NCBI GenBank assembly: GCA_023055355.1 | Contig: JALJCS010000001.1 | Location: forward strand, 95,031,381 to 95,095,380 | DNA: 64,000 nt | Direction of reading: 5' to 3' | Source of the DNA: Agelaius tricolor | Lineage: Eukaryota; Chordata; Aves; Passeriformes; Icteridae | The notes under the pieces: generated by a model | What the model saw: the letters and a program-made list of their open reading frames with translations, nothing else | Database searches by the model: none | Told to the model about the DNA's origin: nothing | Part shown: positions 52,213 through 64,000 of the stretch, in pieces | How the letters are laid out: each line of letters begins with the position of its first letter | Position numbering within the stretch: position 1 is the stretch's first letter | Made by a program: the position numbers and the translations under genes

Positions 52213-53427
52213 GTAAATAATTCTGAGTGCAAGGACTTAGAAATAAAAGTATGACACAATGCCAGCATAAGAAGCCACTGAGGTGATTTTCTCCCCTCTT
52301 AACATTTTTAAATATCTTTGGATAAAATAACTGTTGGAGAGAAATAAAACTATGCTTTTACCATCTTGAGAGGGTAGGATTCTGTGAATTCTCAGGTTGT
52401 TACTAAATGATCAATAAATTTATTATTTTTTTTTCAATGAGCTTCCATGATTATGCAAATACTTGAAGTTTGGCTTTTGTCATTTTAACACACAATATGA
52501 ATGTCTTCTAACATGCCCATGATTGCTGCAAAGTCAAATAAATTTTGTAGCTGTGTCATTAAATAACCATTTGAAAATCATTCCTTCACATCTAACACAG
52601 ATTAATTTATTATCAAATAATAAAACATGAGTCCTAATGAAACATAGGAATTCTGTTATTGTCCTAGAACTGAAAAAATTGTAAGACAGAGCCTATCTCA
52701 TTTCTTTCTTTCTTTAGCTACATCACAGAACTAATTCCTCAGCAAATAGTTTCTCTGATGGCTTTGAAAAGATGGCCACAGCAAGGCTCAATCAAAAGGC
52801 ATAGAATAACAAATTTGACATTGCTGAGAAAAAGGGGGGCTAGTCCTAATTAGAAGATTAAACCCATTAGGGCTAAGAAAGTATAAAATTAAAACTTAGG
52901 CTTATTGTATGAAGAGGAAGACATAACATTGATCCTTGTGTAAAAAATGCAACCACCACTACTAAACAAGATGGTTAGTCTGAATTTAGAAAATTTGCAA
53001 GTTTCTTTTACAGGTTTGTTTATCTCCCTTAGGACCAGGCCATAGCAAATCACTTTGCCACTATCACTTTGTGATATGAGTTTAGAAAAGGCCTTTCACT
53101 AGACACTGACTTGGCTTCCTTTTGTGCTAGAAAAGAGAAAGAGAAAAAATTATTATTAAAATTGAGAATGTTCTCCAAAACTTGTAGGGATTGCTGAGGT
53201 TACTGGCCTAGGCTGGATGCTGATTAAGTGCTTGAGCACTGGGATGCAAAGGGGGACGTGCAGGAGCTGCTCCCCTCTGGGCTGATGCGCTGCCCTGTGT
53301 GGGCTGAGGTGAGCGCCGGTGCCACGGGATGCTCTGGAGTGCCTGTCTGTGTGCAGGGCTTGTGTGACCACATGCAGCACCCTGTGTCCTCTCACGGCTC
53401 CCTGGACACAAGGAAAATATTAACACA
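52213..53427. other. Unique DNA with a CpG-richer pocket
   Basis: Mostly AT-rich. 53210-53410 is GC-rich and contains about six CpGs, which stands out from the surroundings. No gene or repeat family recognised in it. Confidence 0.45.
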
Positions 53428-53550
53428 CTGCAGCAAGTTCTGTGAGAGCCACCAGAGTGGTCAAGGGTCAGAGCACAAGAGGCAATGAAAAATGACTGAG
53501 AGAAATGGACTTGTATAGCCCTAGGAAAAGAAGGCACAGAGGAGGTTTTT
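53428..53550 (+). mobile_element. Old CR1 LINE ORF2 fragment, plus strand
   Basis: The DNA (CTGCAGCAAGTTC ... GAGAGCCACCAGAGTGGTCA ... GTATAGCCCTAGGAAAAGAAGGCACAGAGG) follows the CR1 ORF2 block encoding '..Q.RATKMI.GLE...EERLRELGLFSLEKRRL.G', with many substitutions. It lacks both ends and any tail, so it is a decayed internal fragment. Confidence 0.65.
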
Positions 53551-56422
53551 CCATGCTGGTCCTATATATGATCTGCAATATAAAGGCTTTCCAATATCAG
53601 TCAAAGGAATCTTTTTATAAAATATCTAAATTTTCCTTCTTTCATAAGAAAAACTTTAATTGACTTTGCACTATGAACGGCATCACTTTAAAATGCCAGC
53701 TGACAGGCCTACAAAAGCTAGTTATTTAAAGTAAATTTTAAGAGGTGTGAATCAGCATTCAGAAACACATCTCATATGTCTGACAAAACATTGGATGGTA
53801 GATTTTAGTTCTAAAGCCTATCATTCATTTTCCCAGTTTATGTATTAAGTGCTAAGGTGTGCCTCTGCGTGTTTAAAGATAATTTTTATGCCATCCAAAA
53901 CTGCAAACCTGCAATCAACTTCAAATATGGCACAAAATAAGTAGGCATTGGGTTAAATGATTTCTTTTTCTGAGGCAATTGCATACTGTTACAATTTTAT
54001 CACATTTATGCATCCCAGTCTTTCCATTTCCATACGTCCCTTCCATTTATTTCACAAACTTAAGTTCAGAAAAAGGACAATAATTTCCAAATCATCACCT
54101 CAACCAATCTGGAATCTCATAGAAGTAGTCCTTGCTACAACATAGAGAAATGCCTCATCACCTCAGACTTTCTCAACACCCAAACATAAGAAATCCTAAA
54201 CAGTGCTATTTCAGTGCTCAATTACATATCTGAGGATTTTGAAGTGTTGGCTCTGAAAAGAAAATAAGAAAGATATAAGACAAACATGAACTAGCGTTGA
54301 CAAATTTCTTCTTCTACAAATAAAGATCTCACATGAAACCCTCAACATAATGTCATCTTTCAAATTAAAAGGAAATTCCAATCATGTTTCTTTTACTTAT
54401 CAGAGTGAGTTAGAATTTACTTTCTTAGTTAAGCACAGCAATTACATTAACAAAAACTACACTTTCCATAATACAACTGCATAAAGAAATATTACTCATA
54501 GAACCTTTGCTGTAAAATTATTAAATAATTAAATGCAGTTCCAAAGCCACAAAATGTGGATAAGTAGAAGTACTTATCACCCAACTCTGTTTTTCTAGAA
54601 CGAGCAAATGTTTCCACTTACTTGAATGTCTAAGAAATGTATAATGCGAGAAAATAGCCTGAAGCCAAAAACTTTTTAAGAGCTTGAAACAATCTCAAAA
54701 AATTGTTGAAATCACATCTACCCATGCTAGAATAGAAACATTTGCCTAATGAATTTTCCTTCAATGGCATGAAAATAGTAGCTAATGTATTTATATAACC
54801 TGTGTATATGTTATTGAGAGTCTCTCATTACAAGAAAAATATGCAGACTTTTTATAGATCTAACAGATGAGAGGTTTACCATAACACACTCAGATAAATT
54901 ACTTCTAAGTCATATTATTGCTTAAACATTCCAACAGTTCAGACTAAATCCTTCTTTAACAAGAACAAAGCAACCCAGTTGGACCAGTGTCTGAGAACTT
55001 CTTCAAAGCCTTAGTGCTTCTAGAGCTACTCCCCTGCTACAGTAAACCCAGTAATGTATTATAGACATAGACATGATTCAGATGAAATGTAGTTCCAGAG
55101 TGTTGCATCTCTGTGAGAAACTCAAGTGAAGCCAGAGTGCAGCAAAGTCTTAATTCCCCTCTGGATGTGGCCTGTGAAATGCTAGAAACGCAAACAAATT
55201 TAATTAAATCAACGCTAATCCCCAGAAAAACAGATGGAACTGAGGCATTTATTTCCCAGACAGTTTCAAGAGAGGTAATTAGCCCACAAACCAACCTACA
55301 AGATAACAGTGGAAGGGAGATGGCACTGTTGGTGCTCCCTTAAGGAAGGGCAGTAAGCCAGGCCTTGGCTAAGACCTTGGAGTTCTCCAGGGCAATCAGA
55401 CTCAAGGAAGTCATTTTAAAGTAGCAACAAGAACATCCATGAAGTCTACTTAACGTATTTTACTTCATCAAAGCTTCACACAGTTTCCAGAATGTTTCTG
55501 CCACACCATGGTTGAGGTCTCAGGTCTGAAATTACCCAGAATTATCTGTCTGGCCTCCACCTAGTGATTCAGGAACTCACAGGTCCAGCAGAGGCACTGT
55601 GTCAGATCTGTCAATCAGAATCCTTTGGTTAACTGTGAAAGAAGCCTTAGCTATTTGGTTTTGGTTTGTTGGTTGTTTTTTGTTTTTGTTTTTTTTTAAA
55701 AAGTGGAAGCCCATAAATGTAATTTAGGAGGTTCAGAAAATTCTGTGGATTAATCCCAGTTAAATAAGTCAATCTCTTTGAATCCAAAAGTAAGATTCTT
55801 ATTCTAGTCTTATGTAAACAAAATTAAAACAGTCCTTATCTTTTCTACAAATAAGTTATCACTTATGCTTCAGGAACCACTGAAATGATGATAAAGATGA
55901 TTCCTGATAATCCACTTTATAAGAGAAGGATACAGAGAGACTCTTCAAAGGTAGAAATTTGCTTTCGTTCCTTAGGAGGGAAACTTTCATATAGATTTTA
56001 TTAAGAGAAGAAAGATTGCAGGAAGAAACATCAATGACTAAAAAGCAACAGAGAAGCCTATACAGTAAGAGAAGATATCCCCAGAGCCCACTGAGAGGAA
56101 ACATTTCCAACACAGAAAAAAATCTGTCATTGATTCCTTTATTTTTTTTTATTATTATTTTTGTGGAAAGTAGGAGCTTTTTAAATACTAAAAAAATATT
56201 TAAGTTAAGCACGTAATGATGACATCATTATGGGTCTTAATAACATCAGAGTACTATGAATATTTTTGTAACAATTCACATTAACTCTAGAATCATCTCA
56301 TGATGAAAACAGAACCAACCAGCTAAAAGTTCCTTTGCTGGTGTTTTTATTCAGATCATTAACCAAGACTTGAAGTTGTTTTGCCTGATACCTGGAGACC
56401 CACCCTTGCCTGCAACAAAACA

Positions 56423-56423
<1 letters not shown>
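53551..56423. other. Unique non-coding DNA
   Basis: No gene recognised. 55085-55345 has little repeat character and resembles conserved non-coding DNA in composition. A T/G-rich run lies at 55658-55701. A 17-base palindrome (TAATGATGACATCATTA) lies at 56214-56230. Confidence 0.45.

Positions 56424-56460
<37 letters not shown>
56424..56460. repeat. Poly(A) run, 37 bases
   Basis: 37 uninterrupted A residues. No retrotransposed gene or flanking duplication was recognised. Open frames reading F or K runs across it are artefacts. Confidence 0.97.
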
Positions 56461-56462
<2 letters not shown>

Positions 56463-57730
56463 CACAAGGAAAGTACTTCTCCCTTGCAAGAAAGAAAATC
56501 TATACCATTCTGATTCAATCTAGCCCCAGCATGCAACTTTTGAAGGCAGAGGTTGATCAGCAACTGTGCACAAGAACAGCTTTCCAGTTTTGAGCTGTTT
56601 GTGGTCCTTCCCCTACTACCATAAAAGCACAGTTTTAACACATTCATCCTTGCAGTACTGCCTTGAGAAAGTTTTATGGAAATGAGCTAGACTGATCAAC
56701 AAAGCTCCAGATCATCAAAGGCTTTTAAGCCTCTAACTCCCCTACTACAGCCTTGGTGATCTGACCCAAGGACTCTGCTGAAGGTCAAACAGTTGTCTGT
56801 AAATGAGCACAGAATTCAATCCAGCTTTCTAAATTCCCAGAATACTGGTCTAATTACACTTCCCCAAATCCTTATGCCTTAAGTAGATTGCTGAGATGAT
56901 TTTCCTGTATGGGCAGTACTCTGACTTTTTACACATAGATAGATCCTGTCACTTTAAAACTACACACCCTTCAGCTGCAAAATTACAGGGGATGGCAGCT
57001 GCTTGGTTTTACTTTGTTTCAATTAGCTTTAATGTTGCATTGGTCCAGATTATTTCAATTAAAACCTCACTCAGCATTCCTATTCGGATAACAATTTTCT
57101 TTGTGTTTTTTAAGGCGATATTTGCACACATGTGAGGCAATTTTTGAACACCTGCATTGCCTGCACCCACCCCAGCCTCTGCTGTGTACTCCTCTTATTT
57201 CTTGTGTGCTCAGGTGGCCCAAGTGTGCTGAGTTGCAGTCTCTGATTTGGTCATTAGATGTCCCTGCGTGCTCGGTAGGATTCTGCACAAGGTGTAGTCC
57301 TGGTAAACACCACAAAGCTGAACTAGGTCAGTCCTGGGAAGTCTGCTTGTTGTATTTATGCTTGATACTATCCTGTTAACAGGTCTCCTCTTTAAAAAGG
57401 CCTGTTGTTTACCATTTTGAAGATGTAATCCAGCTGTTTACATTTCCAGAAATATCAGCTAGCTAATCCCAGTTAAACAGCATTGTTCCTTCTATTCAGT
57501 AGGACAAGATGCTGTTGATTGTCCTTTAAGTCAGCTCTTGCAGTTTGTCCAGTTTAAACTAATAGCTTTACCAATGAAAATTAAAGATAAAATTGGCTTG
57601 TTCGTGTGCCATAAACATATTTTTACTTTCCCCATCCCTCTCAGTTGAGGCCGTGCCTTTGTACAGCTCTGGCATTTGCTCTCTACTCATTTCCTTATGC
57701 AATATGCAGTCTCCAGAACAATTAAGTCAT
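56461..57730. other. Unique non-coding DNA
   Basis: No gene, RNA or repeat family recognised. Confidence 0.5.
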
Positions 57731-57809
57731 TTCTGTGGGGAAGAAAACCTTTTGGTTTTCTCATAAGTAGATTCTGTGGGGATGAAAGCCTGTTGATTTT
57801 CTCATAAAC
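57731..57809. repeat. 41-bp tandem duplication, two copies
   Basis: TTCTGTGGGGAAGAAAACCT... (57731-57771) and TTCTGTGGGGATGAAAGCCT... (57772-57809) share the same order and the ending TTTTCTCATAA. Confidence 0.9.
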
Positions 57810-60800
57810 TGTGGTTTCTCAATAAATGGGATTTCTGGACTCAGCAGCTTTATAACCAATTCCCTCTCAAATTTAACTACAAATTAGTTAAGCCTTAAAA
57901 AAAAAAAAAGCAATAAACCTTGAAATACAAACTCAGGCATAAAAAACTACACCCTGATTCCCTTGAGACTATAAATAACTTCAACAGGAGCACCTACTGC
58001 ACAGTTAAAGTAGAAGAGTCCCGTTTGCATTACATCAAAAGAACTGATATTATCTGTTCCATCAACAGAAGGAATGCGCTCAACAGGAATTTTCAGAATT
58101 GACCATCAGTATCGAAGATTCCATTCTGTATTTGTGGATGTGAAATAAGTCTCAGTATAACAGGGGTGAAAAGGTGCTTTTCTTCTCTATCAGAAGAATC
58201 AGGCAAAATGAATGAGTGCTGTACAATATTGTTATACTCTCTAGTGCTTCAGTAGCTGTCATTTAATTTCACTAAGTCCTTTCATATTATGAAGTGGAAA
58301 TTTACTCAGAAGCATCAGAATTCCCTGATATTAAACATTTTTTCTCTGTAAATTTAACAAAAGCAACAACTGTAGAAACTTTTCTACTTGCTTTCTTATA
58401 GCACTGAAAGAAATTATGGCACTTTGATGGGAAGTTAATCTCTGCAATTTAACAAATATTTGCATTCTCATTGTTTCACTTGTATTGTTTTATGTATTGT
58501 GAACGTGTAGGACTGTGTTGGTTTCCTCACCTTCAACAAGCACCTCAGCAAAAAGATTTTTAGTGAACCTTTTCCTGCTCTTTTCACTATTTTTATGTTC
58601 TGTATAATATGACATAACTAAACTATATATTATAAAAGAGGTTCTGAGAAAGTGAGTGTCAGACACATTCTCATTTTAAATTTGCACCAACCTTTGTAAA
58701 GGTCAGATGCATTTTGATTCCTGTGTAAAAAATTTTAAGGTGTCTCTGAAACTACAACCTATTTTTACAATCCAGTCACAATCCAGAACAAATACAAATC
58801 GTGAATCCCAAACAAATTGCTAGTTTGCCTTAGCATCCTATTTATACTATGTCTTTGACACTTATTTATCATTCTAAGATTTCTACCTCTGTAAATCACA
58901 GCTGACAATCTAAAAAATCTAATACATGTATAATGTCGAATGGAAAACTATAAACATGAGAAAGGAATGTACCCAGGGCTTCAGTCAGACAAATGCATGC
59001 ATGTAAGCTACACTCTGCTCAAAGTTGATTGAGTAGATTTTATGAAACTGATCATTTTCCTTTAAGTCAGTGATATACCATTTGGTAGAAATCAAGTCAA
59101 AAACATGATGGAATCGAGTCCTTTGCACACAAGCACACTTGGCAGACTTAGTTACAGGACCCTTCAGATTATAGCTCTCCATCTGTTGTGTGTTAATGGG
59201 AATTAGAATAAAGCTAATTTAAGAGCTGAAAGGCAATGCACTTTCACTAAAAAAGCACAAATCCAGTCTACTAAGGCGGTTACAAGAAGACTCAGTAATG
59301 CAAATATAAGATACTTATCTGGTCTTGCTGGATCTGTGCAATTTTCTGGACGCAGAATCTTTCTTCCCTTTCAGCAGAAGCTCTGTCTTCAGTCTCTGCA
59401 AGTTTTCAAAAGAACTGTCTGCACTCATATCTGAGTTCTATAGAAGAAAATTATTAAGTCCCTTGTGGGACTTTTCAGTTAGTTTTACAAAACACTTAAA
59501 CTGACAACTATTCTACAGCACACTGTTCTTTGTGGAAAGTAATATAATTTAATGAATGCAATAAAATTAAGCATGTAACATAATTCACAGCAATTTAAAT
59601 TTATGTGCCATTAACTGCTTTCCTGGAGAAAAGCAAAATATAATTTGAAAACATTTCTCCTCCATTGTGAATAAAGACCCAATTTTGAAGTAATGATGAT
59701 GCATTACAGAAACATTTCTGTACTTTTTTGTAGGCTCTATGATATTGAATGAGGAGCTCTGCATCTTTGCTTTATGCTTCTCAATCATCCTCGTGGTGAT
59801 GGCCAATACATTGTCTTACATAAAAATGGTATTTCTGCCAGGTAAATCACTTATGCTTAGGTCTAGGTATATGTAATCAGCATTCTTCCTCACAATGAAT
59901 TCCATTTTTATCCAGTCTGCTCCCATGAGGCCTGCAGCACACATGGCTCCAATACAGCTTCTACAAATCCAGTAGGGAAATGTTTTCATTCACCAGTTTT
60001 CCTTATTTACTTGTTTTGCTGTGAAATTTGCTGGGTTTCTGTTTCCAAGGTACATCAGGAAATCAATGTCAAAAGTCTTGCTGGGAGAATTCTAATGCAT
60101 TTGAAATTTTTTAACATGATACTGTATCTTACCCTTGTTATCAGGAATCTTGTCACATATGTAATAAGGCTTTGTTACTGCATTAGAAAATTGAATACTG
60201 ATCAGAGGCTATTATATATGATAAAAATTTGATCAGACTGTCATACTATAGCAGAACAGAAGACAGTTTCTGGATTCAAAGAATTATATTATGGAAGAAC
60301 ATGGAGTACACTAGCTCTGTTTCATAAGAATAGTTACAGTGGTCCTATTCATGGATTTGTAAAGTTTATGTAAGATTGAACTCAGTCAATCTCTGCATTC
60401 CTTTTTCCTGGTTTTGCAAAGTTCTAGGATACTTTAGGTAAAAATTACATTTCCTGAGTCATTATAAATAACATTATGTTCCATTGCTTTCTAGCATTTC
60501 TATTTTTCTCATTGTTGCTATTAAGTCTCTGCTACTACAGGACCTCCTACTTCTTCTGTCTCTGCTTCTTATTTATGATCCTTTCTATTTCATCAAAATA
60601 TCTGCATTCCAAATTCTTTTTACTTTGTAGGTTTGTTGGGGTTTTTACACTTGCTTTCACATTATGCTTCTGAATGAAGACCTGGTCATCATGAGGGATT
60701 TTTGCTAATCAGAAAGTTATTTTTTTCTAATAATTTTCATAATTCCAAGAACTCATTCTTTTAATCTATGTGAATTAGCTTCTCTTTTCTGACCTTCATG

Positions 60801-63734
60801 AGTCCCAATTTGTTTGGAAATTTTATTGATAGATAAGTTATACTTTATAGCACACAGAGTTTAAAAAAAATTATGCAATTTTCTCAAAAGTGGTAACTGA
60901 TGTCTTCATATACTAACAGTGTCAGATTTTCTGTGTAAGTGAGCATCTCACCCTTAAATTCTTTCTCTGGCATAAAAAATGTCCCACATTCAGCACAAAT
61001 CCTGAAACTACAGACCTGGAAATACCAGCATGGGAAACTGCCCCTCTTGCCAGCTAGAAAGTCTGAATATCAACAATTTGTATTGCACTCTGCCCTATAT
61101 ATCTGACATGAAACCCTGACCTGGAATTTGGATCATCCAGAGACATCCCACAAGCAAATTCATTAAAGCCCTTACTGCACACCAAAAAAAGTTGCTTAAT
61201 AAGTATTGTTCTGTTTTAAAGTCAGCTCTTCAGCTTGCATTACTACTAAGACACAACAATACCAGTTCAGGAATTTTAGCTTAGTGAAGTATTCTCTTGG
61301 ATCATTCCTAAGGTGTTAGATTTCCCAAAATAGTTAATATCTTCCAGCCAAAAACAGAGAGCTAACTTCAGCACTAAGATGTACAGACATTTTTTTCATG
61401 TATGAAAGGGAGAAAATGGAGAAAATATATAGAAAGAAATAAAGGAATAATATTAATTTGATAGTTAAGGTAGGACAGAATGCTGTTTTCATGTTGCTCT
61501 TTTAAGTTTAGACAATAATATGCTTATCACTTTCCTTTAAGATAAAGCCAACATCCTATGAAAAGAATTTCTACAAAGAAAGACAATTTGACTGATGAAT
61601 GCCTCAAAGGTATTTGAGCAAATGGGCCTCATGCAGAGCCTACAAATAATTTTCAGAGAAAACTCAGGTCCCAGGAAAGCAGGAACTTCTTCACATGTCA
61701 TGACCACACTTGCTCATGTGGATACTCTAGGGCAAGACATGAGAGCTTCTAAAATCCTGCATGGGCTCCCTGTGAGAGATGCTAACTTGGGATTTCATGG
61801 GTTCTGTACATTAAATAAGGATGACCATGCATGTCTTAAATTAGTTAATTAAATCACTGCTAAAAAGTTAATATGGAGCTTTGCAGTTCCTGGCTGCTTA
61901 ATTTTTTTTCCTTGTCTCTCTTTTCTGAGCAATGCTGAGTGTGTGCTGCTACAGCTTCCACACTAGCTGCACATAAACACAGATGGACTTTTGGAACTGC
62001 TACACAAGTTACAGAAGTTACAGTTCTCAAAAATGCACATTCAAACTGAAAACAGAGGCATCTGTGGTAAATGGAGGAAGCACAGGGCAGTGACATCCCT
62101 CCAAAGACACCATTTATTTTCATTCATCTCAAGTTATTCAAGCTGTTTGAGGGGATAAGGTGGAGCTAACGCCGAGTCCTCATGTGTGAAGATAGGGTAA
62201 AGAGACCTGTTTGTTTGAAAGTGCTGGTCTAGAAATTCTCCTGGAACATTTCCATGGAATCTAGCATCCAGGAAAGCATCTGAGCCCAAAAAAAGCTTCC
62301 AGCCTGGTGAGAATGTGAGCAGTTTCACAAGAAATACCTTTTTGCAGGAGCAAAATCCCAAACAGATCTCAAACAGGCAGCAGTAAAACAGCTGCCACTA
62401 GCACCTTTGAGACATGGCACGATGACCTTCAAATCTAGTGTGATAGTAGCATTTATTTGTTACTGGAGTGTTTATGAAAGTGGGGCTTGTACAATACACA
62501 CACAACATCCCTATTCCACAGCAGCTTCTTATCTAAATAGACAGGCAGATAAAAGCTAGAGAGAGGATTAAACACACAAAAAGGGCAAGAGGAGTAAGAG
62601 CTGGCAAATTTCATGTCAGCTCACCTACTTTTATATATTTGTCCTTTGGGCAGAGTTTAATTAGTAAGGGATTACTTGACAAAAAGACAGATGACAGGGG
62701 ACAGATATTAAAGATGGCCAGAGGGAGGGAGGAGAGGCACACAGAAAGAGTCTGGAGCGAGGCTGAGCTCAGAGTCTGTAAGAAATGAAGCTCAAGGAGT
62801 TGCAGAAGGTGGGTGCATGGCGCAGGGCAGCACTGTTCCTAACTAGAACTGTAAAAAGCAGTCAGATGTCTATGTGTGAACTGGATGGGGACAGAGGCAC
62901 TGGCTTGCATAGCACAGAGGCAGCCCTGAATTGGTAATAAGGACACACAGCCAGCCAGGGTGTCTCACATAGGGTAAGAGGCTGTAAAAAAGTTGCTGGT
63001 TTTAACTACTTCTGTGCCAGAATCAGCCTTGAACTGGCTCCTCCAAAACCATTTGTCTGGCTGATCATCAGTGGGATGCCAAAAGCTGCTGGATCCCAGA
63101 GGAGGCCTATTCTCTGCTGTCTCAGACCAGAATGATGGGGAATCCCAGTTCACTGCTCAGTTATCTCAGGGTAAGGTGAGAGGAACCCACATAACACATC
63201 CTCTTCCATCAGCATTGAGCAGAGCATCAGGCTCAGCTGACAACAGAGCCTGGTTTTTGAAGCCTGCATCCTGCAGGGATGGCACTCCTTGCATAGAGGC
63301 AGGAAGAAGCTGGAGCCACTGTGGGAACCTGAAGGCAGCAATGGTGAATGAGAAATTGAAATTAAAAAGATGTCTGAAAAGGAGCTAAATAAACCCTCAT
63401 GTTAACACAATCTGCTGGGAGGTAGAAAGAAGATACATGGCAGTTGCTTATTTTTTCCTAATAAAAGGTAAGCTATATGGCCTTCTAAATTGTAATTCTC
63501 TGGTAAATTTTGAAGACAGGAGCTACTTATGTATTGCTGTAGCCATCAGTGACATGCAGAGGGAAAGATGGAGGAACTGCCAGTGGATGGTGGTATTGTA
63601 TAAGATAGAAGAAGCAGTTTCTCACTTCTTGCCTTGCCATTATCTACCAGGGATAGCCAGTAGACACTACAATCCTTCACTCCACTCTTAGCTTTCAAAA
63701 TACTGTACCACAGTGGGCTGGAAAGCAACTTCAG
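57810..63734. other. Long stretch without an identifiable gene
   Basis: AT-rich single-copy DNA up to about 61.5 kb, then somewhat GC-richer. An A12 run lies near 57898-57909. Open frames on both strands are short, overlap each other and lack motifs. No repeat family recognised. Confidence 0.5.
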
Positions 63735-63905
63735 GCTGAGACATAGAGGAGATGAGAAAACTGCAGAAAGAAACAGAAACAGAATGAAGTTAGGAGATGG
63801 AATGAAATAGGAAGGTCAGAAAGCAGAGAAAGCAGATGGCAACACAGGGAAAAGGGACTAGACGAGAGGCCAGATGGTGACCAGGGGAAAGAATCAAAAA
63901 ATGGT
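63735..63905. repeat. Purine-rich (GA) tract
   Basis: About 170 bases in which the plus strand is dominated by A and G in short AGA/GGA/GAAA runs, with few pyrimidines. It is of low complexity. Confidence 0.6.
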
Positions 63906-64000
63906 ACTTGGACAAATAATCGGTTGGAAAATGTGATTTTTAAAAATGGATACAAAATATCAATCAAAGACTGAGAATTTGGGGTTTATTCTGGACTGGA

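Noticed and set aside
56298..56647. Frames with long phenylalanine or lysine runs
   Set aside because: They are produced by the 37-base poly(A) run.
1..64000. CRISPR arrays, operons, bacterial promoters, tRNA or rRNA genes
   Set aside because: None is present. The tandem repeats lack spacer structure, and the sequence is vertebrate nuclear DNA.

Overview
The window looks like nuclear DNA of a bird. It is AT-rich, has no operon-like organisation, tRNA or rRNA, and carries repeats typical of birds: 5'-truncated CR1 LINEs and endogenous-retrovirus LTRs. One of the retroviral elements has a primer-binding site for tRNA-Trp, as in avian alpharetrovirus-like elements. The small number and old, truncated state of the CR1 copies fit a songbird or related neoavian, but the species cannot be fixed from sequence alone. 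No complete gene is visible. The window is either a gene desert or the inside of large introns, and nearly all open frames are repeats or chance frames.

Layout: 1-5 kb holds two CR1 copies of one subfamily in opposite orientation, a possible MIR-like relic and a GATA/TACA microsatellite. 5-13 kb is mostly unique AT-rich DNA with short tandem duplications (123 bp, 22 bp, 17 bp). An LTR 3' part lies at about 13.05-13.34 kb. A perfect 37-bp hairpin lies at 15.9 kb. A possible exon lies at 19.2 kb and a CR1 tail at 20.4 kb. At 26.0-27.3 kb a 309-bp solo LTR sits beside a roughly 950-bp ERVL-type LTR. CR1 scraps occur at 31.3, 42.3 and 53.4 kb.

The most notable element is at 47.47-48.34 kb. It has two roughly 305-bp LTRs, a perfect tRNA-Trp primer-binding site, a polypurine tract and a 6-bp target duplication, but only 247 bp between the LTRs and no coding capacity. 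It resembles a miniature (TRIM-like) retroelement. Its solo LTR relative at 26.0 kb shares the unusual TA...CA ends and also has a 6-bp duplication.

Several short open stretches bounded by plausible splice sites (19210-19370 +, 48635-48759 -, 52075-52212 +) are the best candidates for real exons. I could not match them to a known protein, so they are flagged with low confidence.
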